NCBI RefSeq assembly: GCF_034314105.1
Contig: NZ_JAVIWJ010000001.1
Coordinates: 4,696,001-4,760,000, forward strand
Length of the DNA: 64,000 nucleotides
Direction of reading: 5' to 3'
Source of the DNA: Pseudomonas sp. AB6
GTDB lineage: Bacteria; Pseudomonadota; Gammaproteobacteria; Pseudomonadales; Pseudomonadaceae
Under the pieces are notes generated by a model, which was not told the origin of the DNA, ran no database searches, and saw nothing but the letters and a program-made list of their open reading frames with translations. Within the stretch, counting starts at the first letter, position 1; each line of letters opens with the position of its first letter. Made by a program: the position numbers and the translations under genes. Shown here piece by piece: positions 25,389 through 33,908 of the stretch.

Positions 25389-26513
25389 CTAACTCTTGGG
25401 CAATACCACGGTAAACGTCGTCCCGTCATCCCGGTTCGACGTCACCGTAATACAGCCGTTGTGCGCACTGACCACTTCCTTGACGATGAACAACCCCAAT
25501 CCAAGGCTGGTTGATGGATGTCCCAGCTCTTCGCTGGCGCTGCGTACCAGCGGATCGAAGAGGGTGCCCATCGCGTCCTCTGCAATCGGCTCGCCGAAAT
25601 TTTGCATCACCAGCGTCACGCTGGTTTCGTCTGCGCTCAATGTCAGCCGGATCTTATGATTGTTAGAACCGTGCTGAAGTGCATTGCCGATCAGATTCTG
25701 CAACAGCTGATCGATGCGTCCACGATCCCATTCGCCATGGGTGTCACCACTGACGTCAAACGTAGGGTCGCACTCGGGCTGCCCGGCACAAGCTTCCTCA
25801 ATGGCCTCGCGGCAGGCACTGGCCAACTCCATGGGTTTACGCTGAATCGGCAGGCTTGCACCCAAGCGACTGCGAACGAACTCGAGCAAATCCTTGACCA
25901 TCGCTCCCATGTGTCGCGTGCCACCTTTAATGCGCGCTATGTAGGACAGTGCAGCATCGTCCAGGCCAACCTTACGGATCAGCAGCTCGGTGGACATACT
26001 GACTGCCTGCAATGGCGCGCGAAGGTCATGGCCCAGGATTGCCAGAAAGATATCCCTTGATCGTCCCACTTGCTCGGCATAGGCGGCAGTCGATTCGGCC
26101 AGCGCCTCGTCGATGGCTTCGTTAAAACGAATCATGTCCTGAAAATATGTCAGGTCCGGCGACTTCAAGCTGCTAACCCACAGGCGAATGACGCTGGCAC
26201 GCAAATGACGAAACTCGGAGGTCATTTGCACCAAATCGAAGCCCACGGTATGCCGCAACTCACCGTGGCTGGCGGCGGCCTGGTCCAGCGTTGGGGATTT
26301 TTCCGGCCCTTCACCTCTGGATTTTGCCGTCTGCTCAAGGTTGGTTTGGGTGGTGTTCATGTCTCTGGCAGACGCCAGAAGGATCGCTTTGGCGTGATCA
26401 CGTAGGGATTCACGGCCCATGTTGTCTGCCGCCGGTTGGATAGTTTTCGCGAATTTTTCCCACTCGTCGACTATTCGGTCCACGTTCAGGACGATGAACT
26501 GAGAAAGGCGCAT
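25389..26513 (-). CDS. Soluble sensor histidine kinase with RsbR-type N-domain
   Basis: This 374-residue cytoplasmic kinase has no membrane segment. Residues 1-135 resemble the RsbRD_N helical domain (IVDEWEKFAKTIQP..., FRHLRASVIRLW). The HisKA dimerisation helix has the H-box FLAILGHDLRAPLQAV near residue 158. The ATPase domain shows the N-box LLQNLIGNALQHGSNN and the G2 box SLGLGLFIVKEVVSAHNG. No response regulator gene is adjacent, so the partner is unknown. Confidence 0.85.
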   Translation of the reverse strand: MRLSQFIVLNVDRIVDEWEKFAKTIQPAADNMGRESLRDHAKAILLASARDMNTTQTNLEQTAKSRGEGPEKSPTLDQAAASHGELRHTVGFDLVQMTSEFRHLRASVIRLWVSSLKSPDLTYFQDMIRFNEAIDEALAESTAAYAEQVGRSRDIFLAILGHDLRAPLQAVSMSTELLIRKVGLDDAALSYIARIKGGTRHMGAMVKDLLEFVRSRLGASLPIQRKPMELASACREAIEEACAGQPECDPTFDVSGDTHGEWDRGRIDQLLQNLIGNALQHGSNNHKIRLTLSADETSVTLVMQNFGEPIAEDAMGTLFDPLVRSASEELGHPSTSLGLGLFIVKEVVSAHNGCITVTSNRDDGTTFTVVLPKS

Positions 26514-26591
26514 GAAAGGTTACCTGCTGGCAGATACGATGAACGGGGTCGCATAGTAGCTCTTTTGCCGAGTGTGAAAAAATCTGCGTTT

Positions 26592-26662
26592 AGGAGCCAA
26601 CCCTTGGCGAGAGGGTCGGTGGGGTGTATCAGACACGGCCCATCTCTGACTCGTTGGCTCCT
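26592..26662. repeat. REP-type inverted repeat between ureC and the kinase gene
   Basis: AGGAGCCAAC at 26592-26601 and GTTGGCTCCT at 26653-26662 are perfect inverted arms. The inner sequence CCCTTGGCGAGAGGGTC looks like the GGAGCCAAC-TTGGCGAGAGG REP type. It lies 15 bases after the ureC stop and may protect or end the ure transcript. Confidence 0.55.
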
Positions 26663-26676
26663 TGGTCATCCGCCGA

Positions 26677-28377
26677 TCAGAACAAAAAGTAGCGTTGCGC
26701 CATCGGTAAAACTTCAGCGGGTTCACACCACAACAATACGCCGTCGGCCTTGACCTGATAGGTCTGCGGGTCCACATCAATAGTGGGCAGGTAATGATTA
26801 TGGATCAGGTCTGACTTCCGCACATTTCGACATCCCTTAACCACGCTAATGGTTTTTTTCAAACCCAGGGATTCCGGAATACCGGCATCCATTGCGGCCT
26901 GGCTGATGAATGTCAGGCTGGTGGCGTGCAGCGAGCCGCCGTAGCTGGCGAACATTGGGCGGTAGTGGACTGGTTGCGGGGTGGGGATGGACGCGTTGGC
27001 ATCGCCCATCAAGCTGGCGGCGATGGCACCCCCCTTGAGTATCAAGCTCGGCTTTACTCCGAAAAACGCCGGGCGCCACAGCACCAGGTCTGCCCACTTG
27101 CCCACTTCAATGGAGCCCACTTCATGGCTAATGCCGTGAGTAATTGCAGGGTTGATGGTGTATTTGGCGATGTAGCGTTTGGCGCGGAAGTTGTCGTTGC
27201 CGGGGCCGTCTTCTGGCAATTGGCCGCGCTGCTTCTTCATTTTGTCGGCGGTCTGCCAGGTGCGCATGATCACTTCGCCGACCCGGCCCATAGCCTGACT
27301 GTCGGAACTGATCATGGAAAACGCGCCCAGATCGTGCAGGATGTCTTCGGCGGCGATGGTTTCGCGGCGGATACGACTTTCAGCGAAGGCCACGTCTTCG
27401 GCAATGCTCGGGTCCAGATGATGGCAAACCATCAACATGTCCAGGTGTTCGTCGATGGTGTTGCGGGTGAACGGTCGCGTGGGGTTGGTTGAGCTGGGAA
27501 GCACGTTCGGCAAACCGCAGGCCTTGATGATGTCTGGGGCATGCCCGCCGCCCGCACCTTCGGTGTGGTAGGTGTGAATCGTACGGCCCTTGAACGCGGC
27601 TAACGTGGTTTCGACGAAACCGGACTCGTTTAGCGTGTCGGTGTGGATCGCCACCTGCACATCGTATTGATCGGCCACGTTCAGGCAGTTGTCGATGGCG
27701 GCGGGGGTGGTGCCCCAATCTTCGTGCAACTTCAAACCAATGGCGCCGGCCTTGACCTGTTCAATCAGCGGTCCCGGCAGGCTGACGTTGCCTTTGCCGG
27801 TGAAGCCGATGTTCATGGGGAACGCATCGGCGGATTGAAGCATGCGCGCCAAATGCCAAGGGCCCGGTGTCACGGTGGTGGCGTTAGTGCCAGTGGCTGG
27901 ACCGGTGCCGCCGCCGATCATGGTGGTAACGCCGCTCATCAGCGCTTCTTCGATTTGCTGCGGGCAGATGAAGTGGATGTGGGTGTCGACGCCGCCAGCG
28001 GTCAGGATCATGCCTTCCCCCGCAATGACTTCGGTGGCCGCGCCGATGGCGATGGTCACACCGGGCTGGATGTCTGGATTTCCGGCCTTGCCGATGGCGG
28101 CGATGCGGCCATTCTTCAGGCCGACATCGGCCTTGACGATACCCCAGTGATCGATGATCAACGCGTTGGTGATCAGCGTGTCGACTACCTCTGCGGCCAT
28201 CATTTGGCCTTGGCCCATGCCGTCACGAATAACCTTGCCGCCGCCGAACTTCACTTCTTCGCCATAGACGGTGAAGTCTTGCTCGACCTCAATCCATAGC
28301 TCGGTGTCGGCCAACCGCACGCGGTCGCCGACGGTAGGACCGAACATGTCGGCGTAGGCGTGTCGGCTGATCTTCAT
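26677..28377 (-). CDS. ureC: Urease alpha subunit
   Basis: This is the catalytic subunit of urease, which hydrolyses urea to ammonia and carbamate. The 566 residues are full length. The nickel ligands and active-site segments are intact: HxH in GGVDTHIHFICPQQ, the carbamylated lysine in GAIGLKLHEDWG, the histidines of VAIHTDTLNE and TYHTEGAGGGHAPDI, and the flap MVCHHLDPSIAEDVAFAESRIR. It follows ureB by about 97 bases that hold a palindromic repeat. Its maturation needs UreDEFG, encoded in two blocks of this window. Confidence 0.97.
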   Translation of the reverse strand: MKISRHAYADMFGPTVGDRVRLADTELWIEVEQDFTVYGEEVKFGGGKVIRDGMGQGQMMAAEVVDTLITNALIIDHWGIVKADVGLKNGRIAAIGKAGNPDIQPGVTIAIGAATEVIAGEGMILTAGGVDTHIHFICPQQIEEALMSGVTTMIGGGTGPATGTNATTVTPGPWHLARMLQSADAFPMNIGFTGKGNVSLPGPLIEQVKAGAIGLKLHEDWGTTPAAIDNCLNVADQYDVQVAIHTDTLNESGFVETTLAAFKGRTIHTYHTEGAGGGHAPDIIKACGLPNVLPSSTNPTRPFTRNTIDEHLDMLMVCHHLDPSIAEDVAFAESRIRRETIAAEDILHDLGAFSMISSDSQAMGRVGEVIMRTWQTADKMKKQRGQLPEDGPGNDNFRAKRYIAKYTINPAITHGISHEVGSIEVGKWADLVLWRPAFFGVKPSLILKGGAIAASLMGDANASIPTPQPVHYRPMFASYGGSLHATSLTFISQAAMDAGIPESLGLKKTISVVKGCRNVRKSDLIHNHYLPTIDVDPQTYQVKADGVLLWCEPAEVLPMAQRYFLF

Positions 28378-28403
28378 TTCTCGTTCCTCGAATAGCGGGC
28401 AGA

Positions 28404-28466
28404 GCGGCGAGCTGTAAGCTACGAGCCGCAGGTAAAATCAAATTCAAAATCAGGCTGCTTTTGAAT
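28404..28466. repeat. Intra-operonic palindrome, copy 1 (between ureB and ureC)
   Basis: The interrupted palindrome at 28404-28429 (GCGGC.AGCT...AGCT..GCCGC) is followed by a second hairpin with arms ATTCAAAA / TTTTGAAT at 28442-28466. A closely related sequence lies between urtD and urtE (31897-31970). It is a REP-like unit that could act on transcript stability within the operon. Confidence 0.6.
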
Positions 28467-28474
28467 CTCACCAC

Positions 28475-28780
28475 TCATAGAGCCCCCATCACCCGCCCAG
28501 CAAACCCAAATACCCGGCGATGCCCGGCCAAATCAACCAACTCCACGTCCCGCGATTGACCTGGCTCGAAGCGCACGGCGGTCCCCGCGGGAATGTTCAG
28601 GCGCATGCCGCGACTGGCGGTGCGGTCGAAGGTCAGTGCGTCGTTGGTTTCGAAAAAATGAAAATGCGAGCCGACCTGGATCGGCCGGTCACCGCTGTTG
28701 GCAACGTTCAGACGGAGCGTGCGGCGTCCGACATTGAGCTCGATGTCGCCAGGCTGGATCTGATATTCACCAGGGATCAT
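28475..28780 (-). CDS. ureB: Urease beta subunit
   Basis: This is a structural subunit of urease, 101 residues, with the family start MIPGEYQIQPGDIELN and the central HFHFFETNDALTFDR. Its start overlaps the stop of the upstream acetyltransferase gene (ATGA at 28777-28780), so it is translated in a coupled way inside the ureD-ureA-GNAT-GNAT-ureB-ureC run. Confidence 0.96.
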   Translation of the reverse strand: MIPGEYQIQPGDIELNVGRRTLRLNVANSGDRPIQVGSHFHFFETNDALTFDRTASRGMRLNIPAGTAVRFEPGQSRDVELVDLAGHRRVFGFAGRVMGAL

Positions 28781-29313
28781 TCGGTTTTCCTCAACAGAGT
28801 TTTGAAATAGATAGCAGTCGGCTTGTACTCCCCGTCTGGGTTGCAGGCGTAGTCAGGTAGTTTTCCGATGTTGATGTAGCCTGCTGAGCGGTAGAAGGTC
28901 TCGGCAGGTGACCCTGCCTCGGTGTCCAGGTACAGCAATCCACGTTTATGCTGTTGCGCGGCCTGTTCCAGCGCGCTGATCAGTTGCCCGCCCAAGCCCC
29001 GCCGCTGCGCCGGTTTGAGTACCAAGAGCTTTTGCACCTCGGCACGGTTCGAGCCGTTGGGCTTTTGGCACAAAGACAACTGCACGCTGGCCAGAACCTG
29101 TTCCTCCTGAACCACCACCCACAATAGTCGCTCGCCTTTTTCCAGCTCTGCCCGCACGCCATCGAAATAAACCGCCGCTTCTGTAGCGCTTAGGCTGGCC
29201 AAGAAGCCCACGGATGCGCCTTGCTTCACGGCGTCCAGCAACAGATCAACTAGACCTTGGCGATAGTGGGGGAAACTTTCGGCGTTAACACGACGTAACT
29301 GGGCGGCGTTCAT
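28777..29313 (-). CDS. GNAT-family N-acetyltransferase
   Basis: This 178-residue acyl-CoA-dependent acetyltransferase has motif A (VLKPAQRRGLGGQLISALEQAA) near residues 100-122 and motif B (YLDTEAGSPAETFYRSAGYINIG). The substrate is unknown. It lies within the urease operon between ureA and ureB and overlaps ureB by four bases; acetyltransferases in this position recur in Pseudomonas urease loci. Confidence 0.85.
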   Translation of the reverse strand: MNAAQLRRVNAESFPHYRQGLVDLLLDAVKQGASVGFLASLSATEAAVYFDGVRAELEKGERLLWVVVQEEQVLASVQLSLCQKPNGSNRAEVQKLLVLKPAQRRGLGGQLISALEQAAQQHKRGLLYLDTEAGSPAETFYRSAGYINIGKLPDYACNPDGEYKPTAIYFKTLLRKTE

Positions 29314-29329
29314 GGAGTGGATCTCCTTT

Positions 29330-29869
29330 TTATAAGGGCGTTGAACGAGGCGCTGAAGGCGCAGCGCCGGGTGTCAGGTTCAGTTGCATGAAGGTCAGGT
29401 CCAGCCAGCGACCGAACTTGGTGCCGACTTGGGCCATTTGACCGGTGATCGAAAAACCGAGGCGTTCATGCAGGGCCACGGATGCAGCGTTACCACTTTC
29501 TATGGCCGCAACCATGATGTGCTTATCGCAGCGCCGGGCGCGTTCGATCAGTGCGTGCATCAGTTGCGGCCCCAAGCCACTGCCTCGCTGATCGGCGCGC
29601 ACATACACCGAATGTTCGACGGTGTGGCGAAAACCATCGAATGGGCGCCAGTCGCCAAATGAAGCGTAGCCGAGCACTTCATTTTGAGCGTCGACGATCA
29701 CTAGAATCGGATACCCCTGAACCCGCCGAGCGTCAAACCAGGCTTTACGGTTAGCCAGGTCGATGGCTTGTTCATTCCAAATGGCCGTGGTGTTGAGCAC
29801 AGCGTCGTTGTAGATATCAAGAATGCCTAAAAGATCGGCTTCCAGTGCGTCACGAATGGGGTATGTCAT
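29330..29869 (-). CDS. GNAT acetyltransferase, phosphinothricin/methionine-sulfoximine type
   Basis: This 179-residue acetyltransferase has the pattern IRDALEADLLGILDIYNDAV, then EHSVYVRADQRGSGLGPQLM as motif A and AAIESGNAASVALHERLGF as motif B. It resembles the Pat/PITA enzymes that acetylate phosphinothricin and methionine sulfoximine; the P. aeruginosa counterpart (PA4866) also sits between ureA and ureB. A role in protecting glutamine synthetase from analogues would suit a nitrogen-assimilation operon, but the natural substrate is not certain. Confidence 0.82.
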   Translation of the reverse strand: MTYPIRDALEADLLGILDIYNDAVLNTTAIWNEQAIDLANRKAWFDARRVQGYPILVIVDAQNEVLGYASFGDWRPFDGFRHTVEHSVYVRADQRGSGLGPQLMHALIERARRCDKHIMVAAIESGNAASVALHERLGFSITGQMAQVGTKFGRWLDLTFMQLNLTPGAAPSAPRSTPL

Positions 29870-29890
29870 TGAAAAACTCGCATCTTGAAT

Positions 29891-30193
29891 TCAGGCAATC
29901 GGTTGATGGACGGTGACCAGTTTGGTCCCGTCTGGAAATGTGGCTTCAACCTGAATATCCGGGATCATTTCCGGGATACCTTCCATCACCTGCTCACGGG
30001 TCAGCAAGGTGGTTCCCAAGTGCATCAGTTCGGCAACCGTCCGGCCATCGCGGGCGCCTTCCAATAACGCGGCTGCAATGTAAGCCATGGCTTCTGGGTA
30101 GTTCAGCTTCACGCCTCGGGCCAAGCGCCGTTCGGCCACCAGCCCGGCAGTGAATATCAGCAGCTTGTCTTTTTCGCGGGGGGTCAGGTCCAT
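29891..30193 (-). CDS. ureA: Urease gamma subunit
   Basis: This is the small structural subunit of urease, 100 residues, with the invariant start MDLTPREKDKLLIFTAGLVAERR and the segment NYPEAMAYIAAALLEGARDG. It follows ureD by about 90 bases that contain a REP unit. Confidence 0.96.
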   Translation of the reverse strand: MDLTPREKDKLLIFTAGLVAERRLARGVKLNYPEAMAYIAAALLEGARDGRTVAELMHLGTTLLTREQVMEGIPEMIPDIQVEATFPDGTKLVTVHQPIA

Positions 30194-30243
30194 GTTCGGT
30201 TCCGTGTCATATCAATTGAGAGGCGCGATTCCCCTGTGCAGGC

Positions 30244-30270
30244 TGTGTGGGAGCGAATTCATTCGCGAAT
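30244..30270 (+). repeat. REP unit between ureD and ureA
   Basis: TGTGTGGGAGCGAATTCATT continues as CGCGAAT, a REP of the same type as at 7001-7027, in the 93-base gap between ureA and ureD. Confidence 0.65.
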
Positions 30271-30286
30271 ATCGCGACGCAGTGCA

Positions 30287-31132
30287 TCAGGTACTCCATA
30301 TTCTCGGTGCAACCGCTGCACGCCCCAGCAACTCGGGGCGCAACAGCTTCCATAGTTCTATCAGCCAGGCGCGGGCGTGCAGGGCTTCGTCGGCCAGGCA
30401 GCGGGCGACCAACAGGCCGGGTAGTTGGGTCAGGTCGCCGCGAACCGGCAGGTTATCCGCCAGATTCCGGCAGGCTTCCAGCAACTCGCTGCTGGCTTCG
30501 CCCGTCACTAACAATGTGGCCAAGACCGATTTGCCATCTAAACCAATGGGTGAGTCCAACAGGCCATCGTTACCCTTGATCCTCTGACGTTCATGCCACA
30601 ACAAACGTCCGTCGCGGCGGATCTCGACCCGTGATTGAAAATACCCCAGATCAAAACGCTCGCCACTGGCTGGGCGACCCAAGGCAACCACGTCCCAATA
30701 CAACGCGCGGGCATCGCCTTGTAGCTCAATGTGTGTGGAGAGTTCTGCCTGGGCGGCGCTGAAGACGATGGTTTCTTGCGGCAGCCATTCCAGCGTGGCG
30801 CCCGTTTCGACGCTCAGTTCCAGTTGCTGAAATGCCGGGCCGGCTGCGCTATACCATTTGGCCGCGCCGGGGCTGGTTAATTGCGCCCAGGCATCGGCGC
30901 CGACATGCACCGAAATATCGAGCCGATCACCGCCCGCGATCCCGCCCGGCGGATGCACGATGATGTGCTGACACACCTCAGGGCCTTCGGCATACAGATG
31001 CTTTTGCACCCGCAGCGGGCCTTGATGGCGGCGCAAGGTCGGGCGCGTGCTTTCACCAAAACGGCCATAGCCCAACTCCAGCTCGGCATGCCAACTGGGG
31101 GTAAACAGCGCGGTGTGGGCAGGAAGGTTCAT
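30287..31132 (-). CDS. ureD: Urease accessory protein UreD
   Basis: This is the scaffold that binds apo-urease and recruits UreF-UreG for nickel insertion, 281 residues. Typical parts are HIIVHPPGGIAGGDRLDISVHVG, LTSPGAAKWYSA and GATLEWLPQETIVFSAAQAEL. It opens the ure part of the locus directly after urtE on the same strand, with 44 bases between them, so urea import and hydrolysis may share transcripts. Confidence 0.94.
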   Translation of the reverse strand: MNLPAHTALFTPSWHAELELGYGRFGESTRPTLRRHQGPLRVQKHLYAEGPEVCQHIIVHPPGGIAGGDRLDISVHVGADAWAQLTSPGAAKWYSAAGPAFQQLELSVETGATLEWLPQETIVFSAAQAELSTHIELQGDARALYWDVVALGRPASGERFDLGYFQSRVEIRRDGRLLWHERQRIKGNDGLLDSPIGLDGKSVLATLLVTGEASSELLEACRNLADNLPVRGDLTQLPGLLVARCLADEALHARAWLIELWKLLRPELLGRAAVAPRIWST

Positions 31133-31176
31133 GGTCGTGTCATGTTAGAGAAGTCGCACCTTAGCGGATTAGCGCA

Positions 31177-31875
31177 TCAAATTGTAACCAGACCACGCAC
31201 CCCTTGCGCTTCCATGTCTTCGCCACGGCCTTGCTGAACGATCTCGCCACGGGACATCACCAGGTAATGATCGGCCAGCTCAGCGGCAAAATCATAAAAC
31301 TGCTCGACCAACAGAATGGCCATGTCCCCTTGTGCCGCGAGCTTCTTGATCACCGCGCCGATTTCCTTGATCACCGAGGGTTGGATGCCTTCAGTGGGTT
31401 CATCGAGAATCAGCAGGCGAGGGCGGCTCGCCAGCGCGCGTCCGATGGCCAATTGTTGTTGCTGACCGCCAGACAAATCGCCGCCGCGTCGCTGCTTCAT
31501 TTGCAGCAACACCGGGAACAGCTCGTAGATAAACGCCGGGACTTCTTTCGCTTCACAGCCAGGGAAGCGCGACAGGCCCATCAACAGGTTTTCTTCCACC
31601 GTCAGGCGGCCGAAGATTTCACGGCCTTGTGGCACGTAGGCAATCCCGGCCTGCACACGCTGGTGCGGCTTGAACCCGGTAATGGTTTGGCCTTCCCACT
31701 GCACCGCGCCTTCTTTGGACGGCAGCAGGCCCATCAAAACTTTGAGCAACGTGGTTTTACCCACGCCGTTACGCCCGAGCAGGCACGTCACTTCGCCGAT
31801 GTTCACCTCAAAGGACAAACCGCGAAGAATGTGACTGCCGCCGTAATACTGATGGAGCTTGTCGACTTGGAGCAT
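31177..31875 (-). CDS. urtE: Urea ABC transporter ATPase UrtE
   Basis: This is the second ATPase of the high-affinity urea importer, 232 residues, with the UrtE start MLQVDKLHQYYGGSHILRG, Walker A GRNGVGKTT, signature LSGGQQQQLAIGRAL and Walker B LLILDEPTEGIQPS. It is the last of the urt genes, upstream of ureD. Confidence 0.95.
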   Translation of the reverse strand: MLQVDKLHQYYGGSHILRGLSFEVNIGEVTCLLGRNGVGKTTLLKVLMGLLPSKEGAVQWEGQTITGFKPHQRVQAGIAYVPQGREIFGRLTVEENLLMGLSRFPGCEAKEVPAFIYELFPVLLQMKQRRGGDLSGGQQQQLAIGRALASRPRLLILDEPTEGIQPSVIKEIGAVIKKLAAQGDMAILLVEQFYDFAAELADHYLVMSRGEIVQQGRGEDMEAQGVRGLVTI

Positions 31876-31898
31876 GTTCGTTCCTCACTGGCTCAAGA

Positions 31899-31970
31899 GC
31901 GGCAAGCTGTTAGCTGCAAGCCGCAAGTGAGATCAAAATCGGGCCGCATTCTCTTGCAGCTTGAATCTGC
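31899..31970. repeat. Intra-operonic palindrome, copy 2 (between urtD and urtE)
   Basis: GCGGCAAGCTGTTAGCTGCA runs on into AGCCGC (31899-31924) as an interrupted palindrome. It is followed by sequence related to the second hairpin of the copy at 28404. Same-family units in two gaps of the same long operon suggest one repeat type. Confidence 0.6.
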
Positions 31971-31971
31971 G

Positions 31972-32832
31972 TTACCTTCCCAGATAAACCTCAATAACCC
32001 GTTCATCGGCCTGCACATCTTCCAGCGAGCCTTCGGCCAATACGCTGCCTTGGTGCAAAACGGTGACGTGGTCGGCGATGGAACCAACGAAGCCCATGTC
32101 GTGTTCCACCACCATCAACGAGTGCTTGCCCGCCAGGCTTTTGAACAGCTCGGCGGTGAATTCGGTTTCGGCGTCGGTCATGCCCGCCACGGGTTCGTCG
32201 AGCAGTAGCAGTTGCGGGTCTTGAACCAGCAACATGCCGATTTCCAGAAACTGTTTTTGCCCGTGGGACAACAACCCCGCAGGCCGGTGCATCGAGCCGG
32301 TCAAACGAATGGTTTCCAGCACCTGATGAATGCTGTCTTGCTGCTCGCCAGTCAACCGTGCGCGCAGGCTGGCCCAGACGGACTTGTCAGTTTTCTGCGC
32401 CAGTTCAAGGTTCTCGAACACGCTCAAGGCTTCGAACACGGTGGGCTTCTGAAACTTGCGACCAATACCGGCTTGGGCGATATGTACTTCGCTCATTATC
32501 GTCAGGTCCAGGGTTTCACCGAACCAGGCTTTGCCGTGGCTGGGCCGCGTCTTGCCGGTGATCACGTCCATCAGCGTGGTTTTACCCGCGCCGTTAGGGC
32601 CGATGATGCAGCGCAATTCGCCCACGCCGATGTACAGGTTCAGGTTGTTCAGGGCTTTGAAGCCATCAAAACTGACGCTGATGTCTTCCAGGGTAAGAAT
32701 GGTGCCGTGCCGGGTGTTTAGACCCTCGCCGGTCATTTGCCCGAAGCCAATGGCATCGCGGCTGGTGCCGGCGTCTGAATTGGGGGCCAGGATCGGTTCG
32801 AGCATGAAGACTGGGGTCGGAGTGGTTTTCAT
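31972..32832 (-). CDS. urtD: Urea ABC transporter ATPase UrtD
   Basis: This is the first ATPase of the urea importer, 286 residues, with Walker A GPNGAGKTT near residue 80, signature LSHGQKQFLEIGMLL and Walker B LLLLDEPVAGMTDAE. The extra 45 residues before the ABC core are normal for UrtD. It overlaps urtC by four bases (ATGA at 32829-32832). Confidence 0.95.
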   Translation of the reverse strand: MKTTPTPVFMLEPILAPNSDAGTSRDAIGFGQMTGEGLNTRHGTILTLEDISVSFDGFKALNNLNLYIGVGELRCIIGPNGAGKTTLMDVITGKTRPSHGKAWFGETLDLTIMSEVHIAQAGIGRKFQKPTVFEALSVFENLELAQKTDKSVWASLRARLTGEQQDSIHQVLETIRLTGSMHRPAGLLSHGQKQFLEIGMLLVQDPQLLLLDEPVAGMTDAETEFTAELFKSLAGKHSLMVVEHDMGFVGSIADHVTVLHQGSVLAEGSLEDVQADERVIEVYLGR

Positions 32833-33908
32833 TGCTCCCCCTTTTTTTTCAACAGGCCAATCACGCCTTTAGGCAGGTACAAGGTCACGATGATGAACAG
32901 CGCGCCGAGGAAAAACAGCCAATATTCCGGGAATGCCACGGTGAACCAGCTCTTCATGCCGTTGACCACTCCAGCGCCCAGTAACGGGCCAATTAAGGTG
33001 CCCCGTCCGCCGAGCGCTACCCATACCGCCGCTTCGATGGAGTTGGTCGGCGACATTTCGCTGGGGTTGATGATGCCGACTTGCGGTACATACAACGCTC
33101 CAGCCAAACCACACATGACGGCGCTCAATACCCAGACAAACAGCTTGAAACCGCGAGGATCGTAGCCACAGAACATCAAGCGGTTTTCCGCGTCACGCAA
33201 CGCAGTCAATACCCGACCGAACTTGCTCAGCGCCAGGCGCCAACCGATAAACAAACACCCGAGCAGTAACACCACGGTTAGCAGAAACAGTGTCGCCCGA
33301 GTGCCCTGCGACGTAATGCTGAAACCAAGAATGCTGCGAAAATTAGTGAAGCCGTTGTTGCCCCCGAAACCGGTTTCGTTGCGAAAGAACAGCAGCATTG
33401 CGGCGAAGGTCAGGGCTTGCGTCATGATCGAAAAGTACACACCCTTGATCCGTGAACGGAAGGCAAAGAACCCGAAGAACAACGCCAGCAATCCCGGCGC
33501 CAATACCACCAGGCACATCGCCCAGAGAAAGTGATTGGTTCCGGTCCAGTACCACGGCAGCTCGGTCCACGACAGGAAAGTCATGAATGCAGGCAACTGA
33601 TCGCCCGAGGTTTCACGCATCAGGTACATGCCCATGGCATAACCGCCGAGGGCGAAGAACAAACCGTGGCCCAGCGACAGCAATCCGGCGTAACCCCAGA
33701 CAAGGTCTAGTGCCAACGCAACGATGGCGTAACAGAGGATTTTGCCGACCAGCGTCAAGGTGTAGGCCGACACTTGCAGACTGTTTTCTGGCGGCAGCAA
33801 CGACAGCAGCGCCAGTGCGATTAACAGCATCACAATCACGGCACCGATCGCCAGGGTGATTTTTGCGCCGGCTTTGCCTGCAGCGGTGACTAAAAGAGGC
33901 TGGTTCAT
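32829..33908 (-). CDS. urtC: Urea ABC transporter permease UrtC
   Basis: This is an inner-membrane permease of the urea importer, 359 residues, about nine membrane segments, with the family region TALRDAENRLMFCGYDPRGFKLFVW and the tail LYLPKGVIGLLKKKGEQ. Its start shares a base with the urtB stop at 33908. Confidence 0.95.
   Translation of the reverse strand: MNQPLLVTAAGKAGAKITLAIGAVIVMLLIALALLSLLPPENSLQVSAYTLTLVGKILCYAIVALALDLVWGYAGLLSLGHGLFFALGGYAMGMYLMRETSGDQLPAFMTFLSWTELPWYWTGTNHFLWAMCLVVLAPGLLALFFGFFAFRSRIKGVYFSIMTQALTFAAMLLFFRNETGFGGNNGFTNFRSILGFSITSQGTRATLFLLTVVLLLGCLFIGWRLALSKFGRVLTALRDAENRLMFCGYDPRGFKLFVWVLSAVMCGLAGALYVPQVGIINPSEMSPTNSIEAAVWVALGGRGTLIGPLLGAGVVNGMKSWFTVAFPEYWLFFLGALFIIVTLYLPKGVIGLLKKKGEQ

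Noticed and set aside
11674..26676. A recent insertion splitting one urease cluster into ureEFG and ureDABC
   Set aside because: As I recall, P. aeruginosa has the same split with desT next to ureE and similar genes between, so the separation is probably old.
31204..32208. A 334-codon open frame on the plus strand
   Set aside because: It is the reverse shadow of urtE and urtD, which carry all ABC ATPase motifs.
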